A stretch of DNA of 9,902 nucleotides from Candidatus Nitrosopumilus sp. (GTDB lineage: Archaea > Thermoproteota > Nitrososphaeria > Nitrososphaerales > Nitrosopumilaceae). The position numbers and the translations under genes are program-made. The notes under the pieces are model-generated. The model worked only from the letters and a program-made list of their open reading frames with translations, did no database searches and was not told where the DNA came from. Positions 1-5,294 of the stretch are shown in pieces. The stretch spans positions 1-9,902 of the forward strand of contig JABHXI010000068.1 in the NCBI GenBank assembly GCA_018657375.1, read 5' to 3'. Each line of letters begins with the position of its first letter. Position 1 is the first letter of the stretch.

Positions 1-167
1 CCTTAGCCGATGTAAATATCGATGAGGCAGTTAAAGCAGCACCTGTAGCAGCAGCAGCCGCACCGGCAGCAGCAGCAGCAGATGCACCTGCAAAAGAAGA
101 AAAGAAGAAAGAAGAACCTAAAAACGAAGAAGCAGCCATGGAAGGATTATCATCCTTATTCGGCTAA
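1..167 (+). CDS. rpl12: 50S ribosomal protein P1/L12, archaeal type (3' end only)
   Basis: This is the C-terminal 54 residues of the acidic stalk protein; the 5' end lies outside the window. Codons read in frame from base 3 to a TAA at 165-167. The visible part has an Ala/Pro-rich hinge built from repeated GCA codons, a charged Lys/Glu stretch, and the terminal [13 protein letters not shown]. That tail matches the (G/S)LFG end of archaeal P1 and eukaryotic P1/P2 proteins. In the family, the N-terminal domain dimerises on L10/P0 and the free tail recruits translational GTPases to the ribosome. Archaeal L12 normally follows L10 on the same strand; here it is on the opposite strand with a membrane-protein gene between them. 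The identification is firm because the tail is diagnostic. Confidence 0.93.
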   Translation, partial: LADVNIDEAVKAAPVAAAAAPAAAAADAPAKEEKKKEEPKNEEAAMEGLSSLFG

Positions 168-172
168 GCAAC

Positions 173-206
173 TTTATTTTTTCAATTTAATTTTATCTTT
201 ATTTTT
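173..206 (+). terminator. U-rich terminator candidate after L12
   Basis: Starting 6 nt past the L12 stop there are several T runs: T6 at 177-182, TTTT at 191-194, and ATTTTT near 201-206. No stem-loop precedes them, which fits archaeal intrinsic termination on U tracts. The same AT-rich stretch must also hold the promoter of the next + strand gene, so the two functions cannot be separated by eye. Confidence 0.4.
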
Positions 207-241
207 ATTAATCTTAATCTTAATTACTCTCTACACTACCT

Positions 242-886
242 TTGTCTTTGTTGACCGAAATTTCTTTCAGTTCTGATTTTTTTATTTATGTTTTAGATCT
301 TTTTGGTACAGTGGCATTTGCAATCACAGGTGCCTTTAAGGCAATTGAGAAAAAGTTTGATGTTATAGGAATTTTAGTACTTGCAACTATTACTGGTGTT
401 GCAGGTGGTACCATTCGAGATGTTGTTTTGGGAAGGGTTCCAAATTCTATTGTAGATCCTACTTATGTCATAGTTACAATTGCCTCTGGAATTGCAATCT
501 TCTTTTTGTATTCACGTTTGAAAAAACACTGGAATTTATTTTTGAAATTTGATGCTATTGGATTGGGTGTATTTACAATCATTGGTGCAACTTTCGCATA
601 CAATATTTTTGGATTAAATTTTTTGGCAATTCTTTTGGCAGGTGTTTTAACTGCCGCTGGGGGTGGAATACTTCGAGATATTTTTGTTAATCAAGTCCCT
701 ATAGTATTTGTAAAGGAATTTTATCTTTCTGCAAGTTTTATTGGCATTGTTATTTTTTCAATAATTTTGTATTTTACAAATGAGTTGTACTATGCTACTA
801 TTGTTGGAATTACTCTTACTTCCTCATTGAGATTAATTGCAATGAAGTATAACTGGAATTTGCCTAAAGTAAAAAATAACGATTGA
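242..886 (+). CDS. TRIC/YadS-family membrane channel (UPF0126, two Gly-transporter-type repeats)
   Basis: A 214-residue, very hydrophobic protein with about seven predicted membrane helices arranged as two homologous repeats. Repeat one (about 16-90) holds the signature GGTIRD at residues 55-60, and repeat two (about 103-180) holds GGILRD at 141-146. Each begins with a D-x-(I/L)-G-type motif (DLFG at 19-22, DAIG at 104-107). This is the hallmark of the UPF0126/YadS family, whose archaeal and bacterial members have been shown to be trimeric TRIC-type cation channels; older annotations call it a glycine transporter domain. Ion selectivity cannot be read from the sequence. There is no in-frame ATG near the N-terminus; TTG codons at 242, 248 and 251 are the options, below an in-frame stop at 221-223. 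The gene sits 74 nt after L12 and its TGA abuts the L10 stop with no bases between. Confidence 0.85.
   Translation: MSLLTEISFSSDFFIYVLDLFGTVAFAITGAFKAIEKKFDVIGILVLATITGVAGGTIRDVVLGRVPNSIVDPTYVIVTIASGIAIFFLYSRLKKHWNLFLKFDAIGLGVFTIIGATFAYNIFGLNFLAILLAGVLTAAGGGILRDIFVNQVPIVFVKEFYLSASFIGIVIFSIILYFTNELYYATIVGITLTSSLRLIAMKYNWNLPKVKNND
871..876 (-). terminator. Candidate U6 terminator for the L1-L10 operon inside the channel gene
   Basis: On the minus strand the L10 stop codon is followed after 10 nt by TTTTTT. It is encoded by Lys/Asn AAA-AAT codons at the end of the convergent channel gene. Archaeal RNA polymerase can terminate on such tracts, so this is a plausible end for the L10 transcript. 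It is a short tract and the role is inferred. Confidence 0.3.
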
Positions 887-1753
887 TTAGGCTGGAGTAT
901 AGTCTTTAGATTGACCTGCAACTGCCTTTGCCTGAGCGTCTGCTTTTTGTAATATTTGCTCTTTTGTCTCATCTGTCATGAAACCTGCCTCGATAGATAC
1001 TGAGCGTGCAGACTGTGATGCCTTGCCAAGTATCTGTGAAATGTTATCTGCAGTGATATAGCCTGCTTCAATTGACAATGACACTGCTTCTTGGTGGAAT
1101 TGCGCAAATGTGTCTCTTGTTTTCTCAACATCTACTATCATTTCCTCTGCTGTGTATTTTAGACCCTCTTCAACTGCTGAATAAAGTGAAATTCCTGCTT
1201 CTACTGGTTTGATATCTAATTTGCCCAAAAGTGATGCTAATTTTTCATTGATTGCTTCGCCTTTCTTTGCTGGTGTCGTATCCTTTGCAATCCAAATTGT
1301 TCCCTGATCGATTTTTGTTGGAATTCCTGCTTCTTTGAATTCTGTAAGCATTGGTCCTGGTGCAATTCCTGTATTTTTAGCAGGTACTAGAATATCGATA
1401 CTTGCAATGTCTCCGCTACGTGCACCCATCATTACTTTATTTTTGCCTAACAGTACGTTTAGTTTGAATGGTGACATGTTTGTAAAAATGAATATCAGTT
1501 GTTCTTTTAGGTCTACAGAAATTTCCTTTAGTCCTGGGATGTCTAATGTCTCTAATGCTCTTTGTGCAATGTTATTTTTAACACATACAAATTCCACTTC
1601 ACCTTTCAAAGTTTTTCTTAACGGTAAAATTTGTGTAGAACGAACTTTTCTCATCTTAATTATTGAAACTGTTTTGTATTTTTTTGGTAACTCTACTAAT
1701 TTTTGATACATTGCAGTTTTTCTTTTAGGATACACTGTTCTATTTTCATGCAT
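887..1753 (-). CDS. rpl10: 50S ribosomal protein L10 / acidic stalk protein P0, without the usual acidic C-terminal tail
   Basis: The 288-residue base of the ribosomal stalk: it binds 23S rRNA together with L11 and carries L12 dimers. The N-terminus (residues 8-60) has the rRNA-binding pattern YPKRK...IIKMRKVRSTQ...LRKTL. The middle insertion domain includes APGPM at 131-135 and GIPTKI at 143-148. The C-terminus is a helical spine with a 26-residue internal repeat, SIEAG at 227-231 and at 253-257, matching the L12-dimer-binding helices of archaeal P0. The protein stops at SKDYTPA. It lacks the acidic hinge and (G/S)LFG tail that most archaeal and eukaryotic P0 proteins share with L12, and no such tail is encoded in any frame beyond the stop. 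The ATG at 1753 overlaps the end of L1 by 8 nt, so the two are translationally linked. Confidence 0.95.
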   Translation of the reverse strand: MHENRTVYPKRKTAMYQKLVELPKKYKTVSIIKMRKVRSTQILPLRKTLKGEVEFVCVKNNIAQRALETLDIPGLKEISVDLKEQLIFIFTNMSPFKLNVLLGKNKVMMGARSGDIASIDILVPAKNTGIAPGPMLTEFKEAGIPTKIDQGTIWIAKDTTPAKKGEAINEKLASLLGKLDIKPVEAGISLYSAVEEGLKYTAEEMIVDVEKTRDTFAQFHQEAVSLSIEAGYITADNISQILGKASQSARSVSIEAGFMTDETKEQILQKADAQAKAVAGQSKDYTPA

Positions 1754-2408
1754 GTTTCTTCTTTATCTCATGGATTTGTTTTAATGGTTTACCCATTGTA
1801 GTTTTTACCAAAACTTTACTGATGTTTTTTTCACCGTTTGGTAATTTCTTTTCTATTGCGCTGATAACTGTGAATGCATTAGTTGCTAAATCCGTATCTT
1901 CCATTGACTCATCTCCTATTTTACAGGATATTGATAATGATGCTCTTGTTCTAACTTTGATTGACGTTCTAAACCTTGCTAGGAATGCATCAATTGATGC
2001 GTTAAATGGAACTGGTGTTGGCATTTTTCCTCTAGGGCCTAAAAGTTGACCTAGAGCTTTTCCTACTGTTGGCATAATTTTTGTATCTGCCAAAAAGAAG
2101 TCATATTTGTTGATAAATTTTCTAGACTCTCTTTTGTCTGCTTCATATTTTGTTAATTCGTCATTTCCGATAACTACATCTGCCTTTGCAGCTTTTGCTT
2201 TTTGATTCATATCTCCTGTAGCTATAACGCATACTGTTGCTGGAGAACTTGTTTTTGGAAGTTGAATAACTTCGTTTATTGCAAATCCTTTTTTCACATC
2301 AATATCTTTAAAATTAATAATTAGCTCAATTGATTGCTTGAATTTTCTTTTTTTAGATTCCGTTTTGACCCTTGTTATCAATTCTGCAAATTGGCTTTCT
2401 GTAATCAT
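1746..2408 (-). CDS. rpl1: 50S ribosomal protein L1
   Basis: A 220-residue protein of the mobile L1 stalk, which helps release deacylated tRNA from the E site; in many organisms it also represses its own mRNA. The diagnostic L1 segment is present: FFLADTKIMP followed by GKALGQLLGPRGKMP, about two-thirds of the way through domain II. The C-terminal part ending KKKHA closes domain I. I chose the ATG at 2408, giving a start MITESQFAEL. The longer frame begins with a TTG three codons upstream, which is less likely because a TATA-like box sits 27 nt before the ATG, the spacing for a leaderless transcript. It heads the L1-L10 transcription unit. In most archaea it directly follows L11; here an oppositely oriented lrp gene separates them. 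Confidence 0.95.
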   Translation of the reverse strand: MITESQFAELITRVKTESKKRKFKQSIELIINFKDIDVKKGFAINEVIQLPKTSSPATVCVIATGDMNQKAKAAKADVVIGNDELTKYEADKRESRKFINKYDFFLADTKIMPTVGKALGQLLGPRGKMPTPVPFNASIDAFLARFRTSIKVRTRASLSISCKIGDESMEDTDLATNAFTVISAIEKKLPNGEKNISKVLVKTTMGKPLKQIHEIKKKHA

Positions 2409-2430
2409 TACGAACAATTTTGAGAAAACC

Positions 2431-2449
2431 TACTTAAAATCGTTTAGGG
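2431..2449 (-). promoter_or_regulatory. Promoter of the L1-L10 operon with CCCTAAAC element
   Basis: Read on the minus strand, CCCTAAAC (2449-2442) is followed at once by G and the TATA-like ATTTTAAGTA (2440-2431). The box is centred 27 nt before the L1 ATG at 2408, as expected for TBP-directed, leaderless initiation. The CCCTAAAC element occupies the BRE/upstream position and recurs before secE at 4177-4170. Confidence 0.5.
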
Positions 2450-2541
2450 CTGGAAATTTTTACTGATCTTTTATTTTAAAAAATTTCATTTTTTATGCCT
2501 AATAGTTGTAATTTAAGGCTAAAATTTTCTTAAAACTTACA

Positions 2542-2551
2542 CATATTAAAT
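2542..2551 (+). promoter_or_regulatory. TATA-like box of the lrp gene
   Basis: CATATTAAAT is centred about 28 nt before the TTG start at 2575, a leaderless spacing. The 166-bp region 2409-2574 is very AT-rich and carries this promoter and the divergent L1 promoter. The roughly 90 bp between the two boxes would be the natural place for autoregulation by the Lrp protein, though I see no clear operator. Confidence 0.4.
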
Positions 2552-2574
2552 GACAATCATAATTTTCTAGCACA

Positions 2575-3030
2575 TTGCACAAGTTTGATGATCTTGATAT
2601 GAAATTATTGTTTGAATTGACCCAGGACGGATCTATTTCTGTTCCTACCTTGTCTAAGAAACTTGGAATTAACGCCTCAGTTCTATATAGTAGGATTAAG
2701 CGATTAATGAAAAAAAAATTAATCAAAAAATTCACTATTGATATTGATGAATCTTTGTTGGGTATTGGCGTAAAGGCGTCTGTTGGAATTAATCGCGATC
2801 CTAAATTGAAAGATCAAATTCATGCCAAATTCATGGAAACCTCTGAGGTTGCTTCTATTTCTGAAGTAACTGGCAGATTTGATATTATAATTGAGGTTTA
2901 TGCTAAAAACCTTGAAGCACTGCATACTGTAGTTATTGAAAAAATTGGAAAAATAGTAGGTATTCAAAACACAGAAACCTTTGTCGAATTACAAAAAACC
3001 GATAAAGATCCTGTCTATCTTATTGAATAG
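2575..3030 (+). CDS. Lrp/AsnC-family transcriptional regulator
   Basis: A 151-residue two-domain regulator. Residues 4-52 form the AsnC-type helix-turn-helix: LDMKLLFELTQDGSIS, then PTLSKKLGI, then the recognition helix around VLYSRIKRLMKKKLI. Residues about 66-142 form the RAM/AsnC ligand-binding domain, including the typical VTGRFDIIIEVYA at 100-112, which in the family binds small ligands (often amino acids) and sets the oligomeric state. The start is a TTG at 2575; the only nearby ATG is at codon 9, which would cut into the first helix. The gene lies on the + strand between L11 and L1. Its TAG abuts the L11 stop with zero spacing and it diverges from L1. A role in controlling ribosomal genes is possible from position alone but is not shown. 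Confidence 0.88.
   Translation: MHKFDDLDMKLLFELTQDGSISVPTLSKKLGINASVLYSRIKRLMKKKLIKKFTIDIDESLLGIGVKASVGINRDPKLKDQIHAKFMETSEVASISEVTGRFDIIIEVYAKNLEALHTVVIEKIGKIVGIQNTETFVELQKTDKDPVYLIE
2993..2998 (-). terminator. Candidate U6 terminator for the secE-spt5-L11 operon inside lrp
   Basis: On the minus strand, TTTTTT lies 32 nt past the L11 stop, encoded by CAA-AAA-ACC codons (Gln-Lys-Thr) near the end of the convergent lrp gene. The position fits an archaeal U-tract terminator, but it is short and the role is inferred. Confidence 0.25.
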
Positions 3031-3510
3031 TTACTGGAATTTTTGATCCCATTTACCTTCATTGATTTCAGCAGTAATTTCTTTTGGAGTTTTTCCTTCC
3101 ACTTTAACTCCTAATGCTAAACATGTGCCAATGATTGTTTTTGCAACTGACTTTAATGATGTTGCATAAGATTTTTCGAGTTTTGTATTTGCTACTTTGA
3201 TAATTGAGTCTATTGTGACATCCCCTACCCATTCAGTGCCTGATGTGCCTGAACCTTTCGTAATTCCTGCTTCTTTCATTATTAATGCTGCAGCTGAAGG
3301 GATTCCTATTTCAATTTCATACTTTTTTGTATCTGTATCTACTATTACAGTTACTGGAACTTTCATTCCCTCGAAATCTTTTGTTTTTTCATTAATTGCT
3401 GCGATAACTTCCATGATGTTAACGCCTAGAGGGCCTAATGCTGGACCTAATGGTGGACCAGATGATGCTCCTCCTCCTGTTACAAGTGCTGATATTTTTT
3501 GTTCTCCCAT
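3031..3510 (-). CDS. rpl11: 50S ribosomal protein L11
   Basis: A 159-residue protein of the GTPase-associated centre. The N-terminal domain shows the proline/glycine-rich signature SSGPPLGPALGPLGVN (residues 16-31), the face that meets elongation factors and, in bacteria, thiostrepton. The C-terminal domain (about 70-145) binds 23S rRNA beside L10 and has the archaeal-length extension ending GKWDQKFQ. The ATG at 3510 gives the usual short N-terminus MGEQKISALVTGGGASS. It lies 37 nt after spt5 on the same strand and is the last gene of the secE-spt5-L11 unit. An AT-rich box at 3531-3540 could give it its own promoter as well. Confidence 0.96.
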   Translation of the reverse strand: MGEQKISALVTGGGASSGPPLGPALGPLGVNIMEVIAAINEKTKDFEGMKVPVTVIVDTDTKKYEIEIGIPSAAALIMKEAGITKGSGTSGTEWVGDVTIDSIIKVANTKLEKSYATSLKSVAKTIIGTCLALGVKVEGKTPKEITAEINEGKWDQKFQ

Positions 3511-3530
3511 TATCTATTCAACTCAAAATG

Positions 3531-3540
3531 AAAATTTAAT
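3531..3540 (-). promoter_or_regulatory. Possible internal promoter for L11
   Basis: ATTAAATTTT on the minus strand is centred about 26 nt before the L11 ATG, within the 37-nt spt5-L11 gap. The spacing is right for leaderless initiation, but in AT-rich DNA such a match is easy to get by chance. Confidence 0.3.
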
Positions 3541-3547
3541 CCTTCCT

Positions 3548-4006
3548 CTATGCTCCACTCGAGAGCTTTAGGTAGTTTGCGTCTACTGTTACTGGTAATT
3601 GATATGATGCATCTAGCAAGACAACTGTTGCTTCTTCCTTGTCTGTATCTATTCTGGTAATTGTTGCCTTCATTCCCTTGAATGGACCTGCAGTAATTTC
3701 AACAACACTGTCTACTGCCAATGTTGAAACTGTTGATTTCTTAATTAGGTATCCTTCAATGTCTTCAAATTCTAACTCTCCTCTTAATTGACCTCGAATG
3801 TGTCTTACACCTTCAACTGCTAGATATGCGTCACTTGGATTTACTGCTTCAACTACGACATACCCTTTAAGATCACTGACCCAAAATACCGATTGAATGT
3901 TAATCTGATTTGCGTTGGCTTTAGCTTCCAGTAGTCTCATTACTACTTTCTCTTGACCTCCTGTGGTTCTAATTGCAAATAAATGTGATTTAATTTCTTC
4001 TGACAA
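3548..4006 (-). CDS. spt5: Transcription elongation factor Spt5 (archaeal NusG homologue)
   Basis: A 152-residue processivity factor that binds the RNA polymerase clamp across the DNA cleft, normally with Spt4, and can link polymerase to the ribosome. The NGN domain spans about residues 6-85 (HLFAIRTTGGQEK at the start, then KGYVVVEA and the GVRHIRGQL segment). A single KOW domain spans about 96-150, with VVEITAGPFKGMKATI as its core. This two-domain length is normal for archaea. The start is a TTG at 4006, two nt after the secE stop; no ATG is available, and the product starts MSEEIKSHLFAI, fitting the family N-terminus. It is co-transcribed with secE upstream and L11 downstream, as in most archaea and bacteria. 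Confidence 0.94.
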   Translation of the reverse strand: MSEEIKSHLFAIRTTGGQEKVVMRLLEAKANANQINIQSVFWVSDLKGYVVVEAVNPSDAYLAVEGVRHIRGQLRGELEFEDIEGYLIKKSTVSTLAVDSVVEITAGPFKGMKATITRIDTDKEEATVVLLDASYQLPVTVDANYLKLSSGA

Positions 4007-4008
4007 TT

Positions 4009-4155
4009 TTATCGACCAAATGTAACTACCGAGAATACGAACTGAATTATAAATCCAATGACGCCTACGCCTAGAATTCCAGTTAGGACTAATCTTAGAT
4101 GTTGGGAATATTCGTCTTTATCTGGCTTTTTAGCCATTTTCATAGTATTGGACAT
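4009..4155 (-). CDS. secE: Preprotein translocase subunit SecE / Sec61 gamma
   Basis: A very short gene of 48 codons from the ATG at 4155. SecE clamps the two halves of the SecY channel in the cytoplasmic membrane. The product has a short charged amphipathic segment (KKPDKDEYSQHLRLV) followed by one membrane helix (about residues 24-46, from LTGILGVGVIGFII onward) and ends TFGR, which is the Sec61-gamma layout. It precedes spt5 by 2 nt, the classic secE-spt5/nusG pairing. Three ATGs are in frame, at 4155, 4143 and 4137. The TATA-like box at 4167-4161 is only a few nt from the first but about 26-30 nt from the ATG at 4137. A leaderless 42-residue form starting MAKKPDKDEY is therefore quite possible. 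Confidence 0.88.
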   Translation of the reverse strand: MSNTMKMAKKPDKDEYSQHLRLVLTGILGVGVIGFIIQFVFSVVTFGR

Positions 4156-4160
4156 ATTTT

Positions 4161-4177
4161 TTAAAATCTGTTTAGGG
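4161..4177 (-). promoter_or_regulatory. Promoter of the secE-spt5-L11 operon with CCCTAAAC element
   Basis: On the minus strand CCCTAAAC (4177-4170) is followed by AG and ATTTTAA. This is the same arrangement as before L1, with one extra A. The box start lies 30 nt before the ATG at 4137; at L1 the matching distance is 32 nt. It overlaps the 66-bp divergent region shared with dtdA. Confidence 0.45.
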
Positions 4178-4189
4178 TTCATTGGTGGA

Positions 4190-4198
4190 AATTAATAG
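4190..4198 (+). promoter_or_regulatory. TATA-like box of dtdA
   Basis: AATTAATAG is centred about 28 nt before the dtdA ATG at 4222, which suits leaderless initiation. A second AT-rich stretch, TTATATT at 4206-4212, is too close to the ATG for that spacing. Confidence 0.35.
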
Positions 4199-4221
4199 GG
4201 TGTCCTTATATTCCTTAGCTC

Positions 4222-4998
4222 ATGGAATTGTTAGTTGCGTATCGTGATGATCCTGCTGGTTACAATATGGCAGAATTTCTTTCACAGGAAATGATTTTGG
4301 ATGACGATATTTTTCGTGGAAAATACTATGATCTGATTATAATTTCAACTCCTACCATTTCTGCTGATTGGCTTGAAGAAAAATATGATTATGATGGATT
4401 TGTATTTTTGTCAAAACATGCTGCAAAATCAGGTGCACTGGCATTAACTTGTCACAGCACTGGAAATTTTTCTGAATCTAAATTTGGCGGTAACTCTAGA
4501 CAGGTTGCTGTGCCGCATCCAAATCTTCAAAAAGCATACCTTCAAACATTGCAAAAAAATCAATCTCAATTTTCAGAATTTCAAATAACCATTGAAGCTA
4601 CTCATCATGGTCCTACTGCATTAACTAAACCTACAATTTTCATTGAAATTGGCACTACTGAAGAACAATGGACTGATGTTTCATTGTGTGTTTCTGTTGC
4701 TAAGTTGGTTCATGATGTTTTTTCTAACGCTATTCCTGAAAACCCTGTGGCAATTTGTTTTGGTGGCACTCATTATTCTTCAAAATTTACCTGCGAATTA
4801 CTTGAGGGAAAATATTCTCTTGGAACTGTAATTCCCAAACATGCATTAAATGATCTTGACGAAGAATTATTTTCACATATTATAAAACAAAACAGTATGG
4901 CAAAATTTGCCCTTTTAGATTGGCGTGGATTGGGATCAAACAAACAAAAAGTCCTTGCCTTCCTTGAATCTACTTCTCTAGAAATAATAAAATTATGA
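4222..4998 (+). CDS. dtdA: D-aminoacyl-tRNA deacylase, archaeal/plant type (DtdA/GEK1)
   Basis: A 258-residue zinc-dependent esterase that frees tRNAs wrongly charged with D-amino acids, so keeping D-residues out of proteins. The family motifs appear in order: SKHAAKSG (64-71), TCHSTGN (76-82), EATHHGP (125-131), GGTHYSSKFT (181-190), PKHAL (205-209) and DWRGLG (233-238). The conserved His and Cys residues in these are the expected metal/catalytic positions. This archaeal and plant enzyme is unrelated to the bacterial DTD fold. The start ATG at 4222 gives MELLVAYRDDPAGYNMA, typical for the family. The stop overlaps the next gene's ATG in an ATGA, so translation is coupled. It diverges from secE across 66 bp. 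Confidence 0.93.
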   Translation: MELLVAYRDDPAGYNMAEFLSQEMILDDDIFRGKYYDLIIISTPTISADWLEEKYDYDGFVFLSKHAAKSGALALTCHSTGNFSESKFGGNSRQVAVPHPNLQKAYLQTLQKNQSQFSEFQITIEATHHGPTALTKPTIFIEIGTTEEQWTDVSLCVSVAKLVHDVFSNAIPENPVAICFGGTHYSSKFTCELLEGKYSLGTVIPKHALNDLDEELFSHIIKQNSMAKFALLDWRGLGSNKQKVLAFLESTSLEIIKL

Positions 4999-5294
4999 AT
5001 CTTGAAAATAAAGTTTACAAAAAATTGTTGGATGTTCCAAAAGGCCACATTACAACTTATGGTGATTTAGCAAAAGCTGTTGGATTAAAAAATGGTCAGA
5101 GAATTATCGGGAAAATTATGAACAAAAATCCCTATCCTGTTTTAATTCCGTGTCATAGAGTTGTAATGTCTACTGGTAAAATTGGTGGCTATGCCTATGG
5201 CGAAGATGTTAAAACAAAAATGCTTAGCAATGAAGGTGTTCAAATTAAAAATGGACGTATTGAAAATTTTAATAAAAAATTGTTTGTATTCTAA
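4995..5294 (+). CDS. O6-alkylguanine-DNA methyltransferase-like protein, catalytic domain only
   Basis: A 99-residue protein covering only the C-terminal, DNA-binding and active-site domain of MGMT/Ogt. In order it has a winged-helix region with TTYGDLAKAVGL (20-31), an Arg in the arginine-finger position (R36 in QRIIG), NPYPVLIPCHRVV (45-57) with the acceptor cysteine C53, and GGYAYGEDVKTKML (64-77). The PCHR motif is intact, so it is not an alkyltransferase-like (ATL) protein, in which that Cys is replaced. The N-terminal domain of full-length family members (about 150-180 residues) is absent, though similar short forms occur. Direct alkyl-transfer repair of O6-alkylguanine is likely but untested. 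It overlaps dtdA by 4 nt and the convergent L19e gene by 4 nt. Confidence 0.85.
   Translation: MNLENKVYKKLLDVPKGHITTYGDLAKAVGLKNGQRIIGKIMNKNPYPVLIPCHRVVMSTGKIGGYAYGEDVKTKMLSNEGVQIKNGRIENFNKKLFVF
5274..5279 (-). terminator. Candidate U6 terminator for L32e-L19e inside the methyltransferase gene
   Basis: On the minus strand TTTTTT begins 12 nt after the last base of the L19e stop. It is made by the AAT-AAA-AAA-TTG codons (Asn-Lys-Lys-Leu) at the end of the convergent gene. On the + strand a T5 at 5302-5306, 8 nt past that gene's stop, could serve the opposite transcript. Confidence 0.3.

Noticed and set aside
47..82. GCA triplet repeat resembling a microsatellite
   Set aside because: It encodes the alanine-rich hinge of L12, which is normal for archaeal P1 proteins.
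82..276. Open frame with a hydrophobic C-terminus overlapping the end of L12
   Set aside because: It lies in another frame of the L12 tail and the AT-rich intergenic DNA; the Lys-rich start is a frame shadow of the charged L12 hinge and the hydrophobic part comes from T-rich sequence.
1335..1706. A 123-codon + strand frame inside L10, and similar frames inside L11, L32e and the protease
   Set aside because: They run antisense to firmly identified genes and their products show no family motifs; they are by-products of low-GC coding sequence.
2460..2500. AT-rich, partly self-complementary stretch (TTTTAAAAAATTT) as an Lrp operator
   Set aside because: The symmetry is imperfect and expected in A/T runs; no repeated half-site with proper spacing is visible.
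4643..4831. Hydrophobic 62-codon frame within dtdA that could look like a small membrane protein
   Set aside because: It lies wholly inside dtdA in another + frame, with no promoter or family match; its hydrophobicity comes from T-rich codons.
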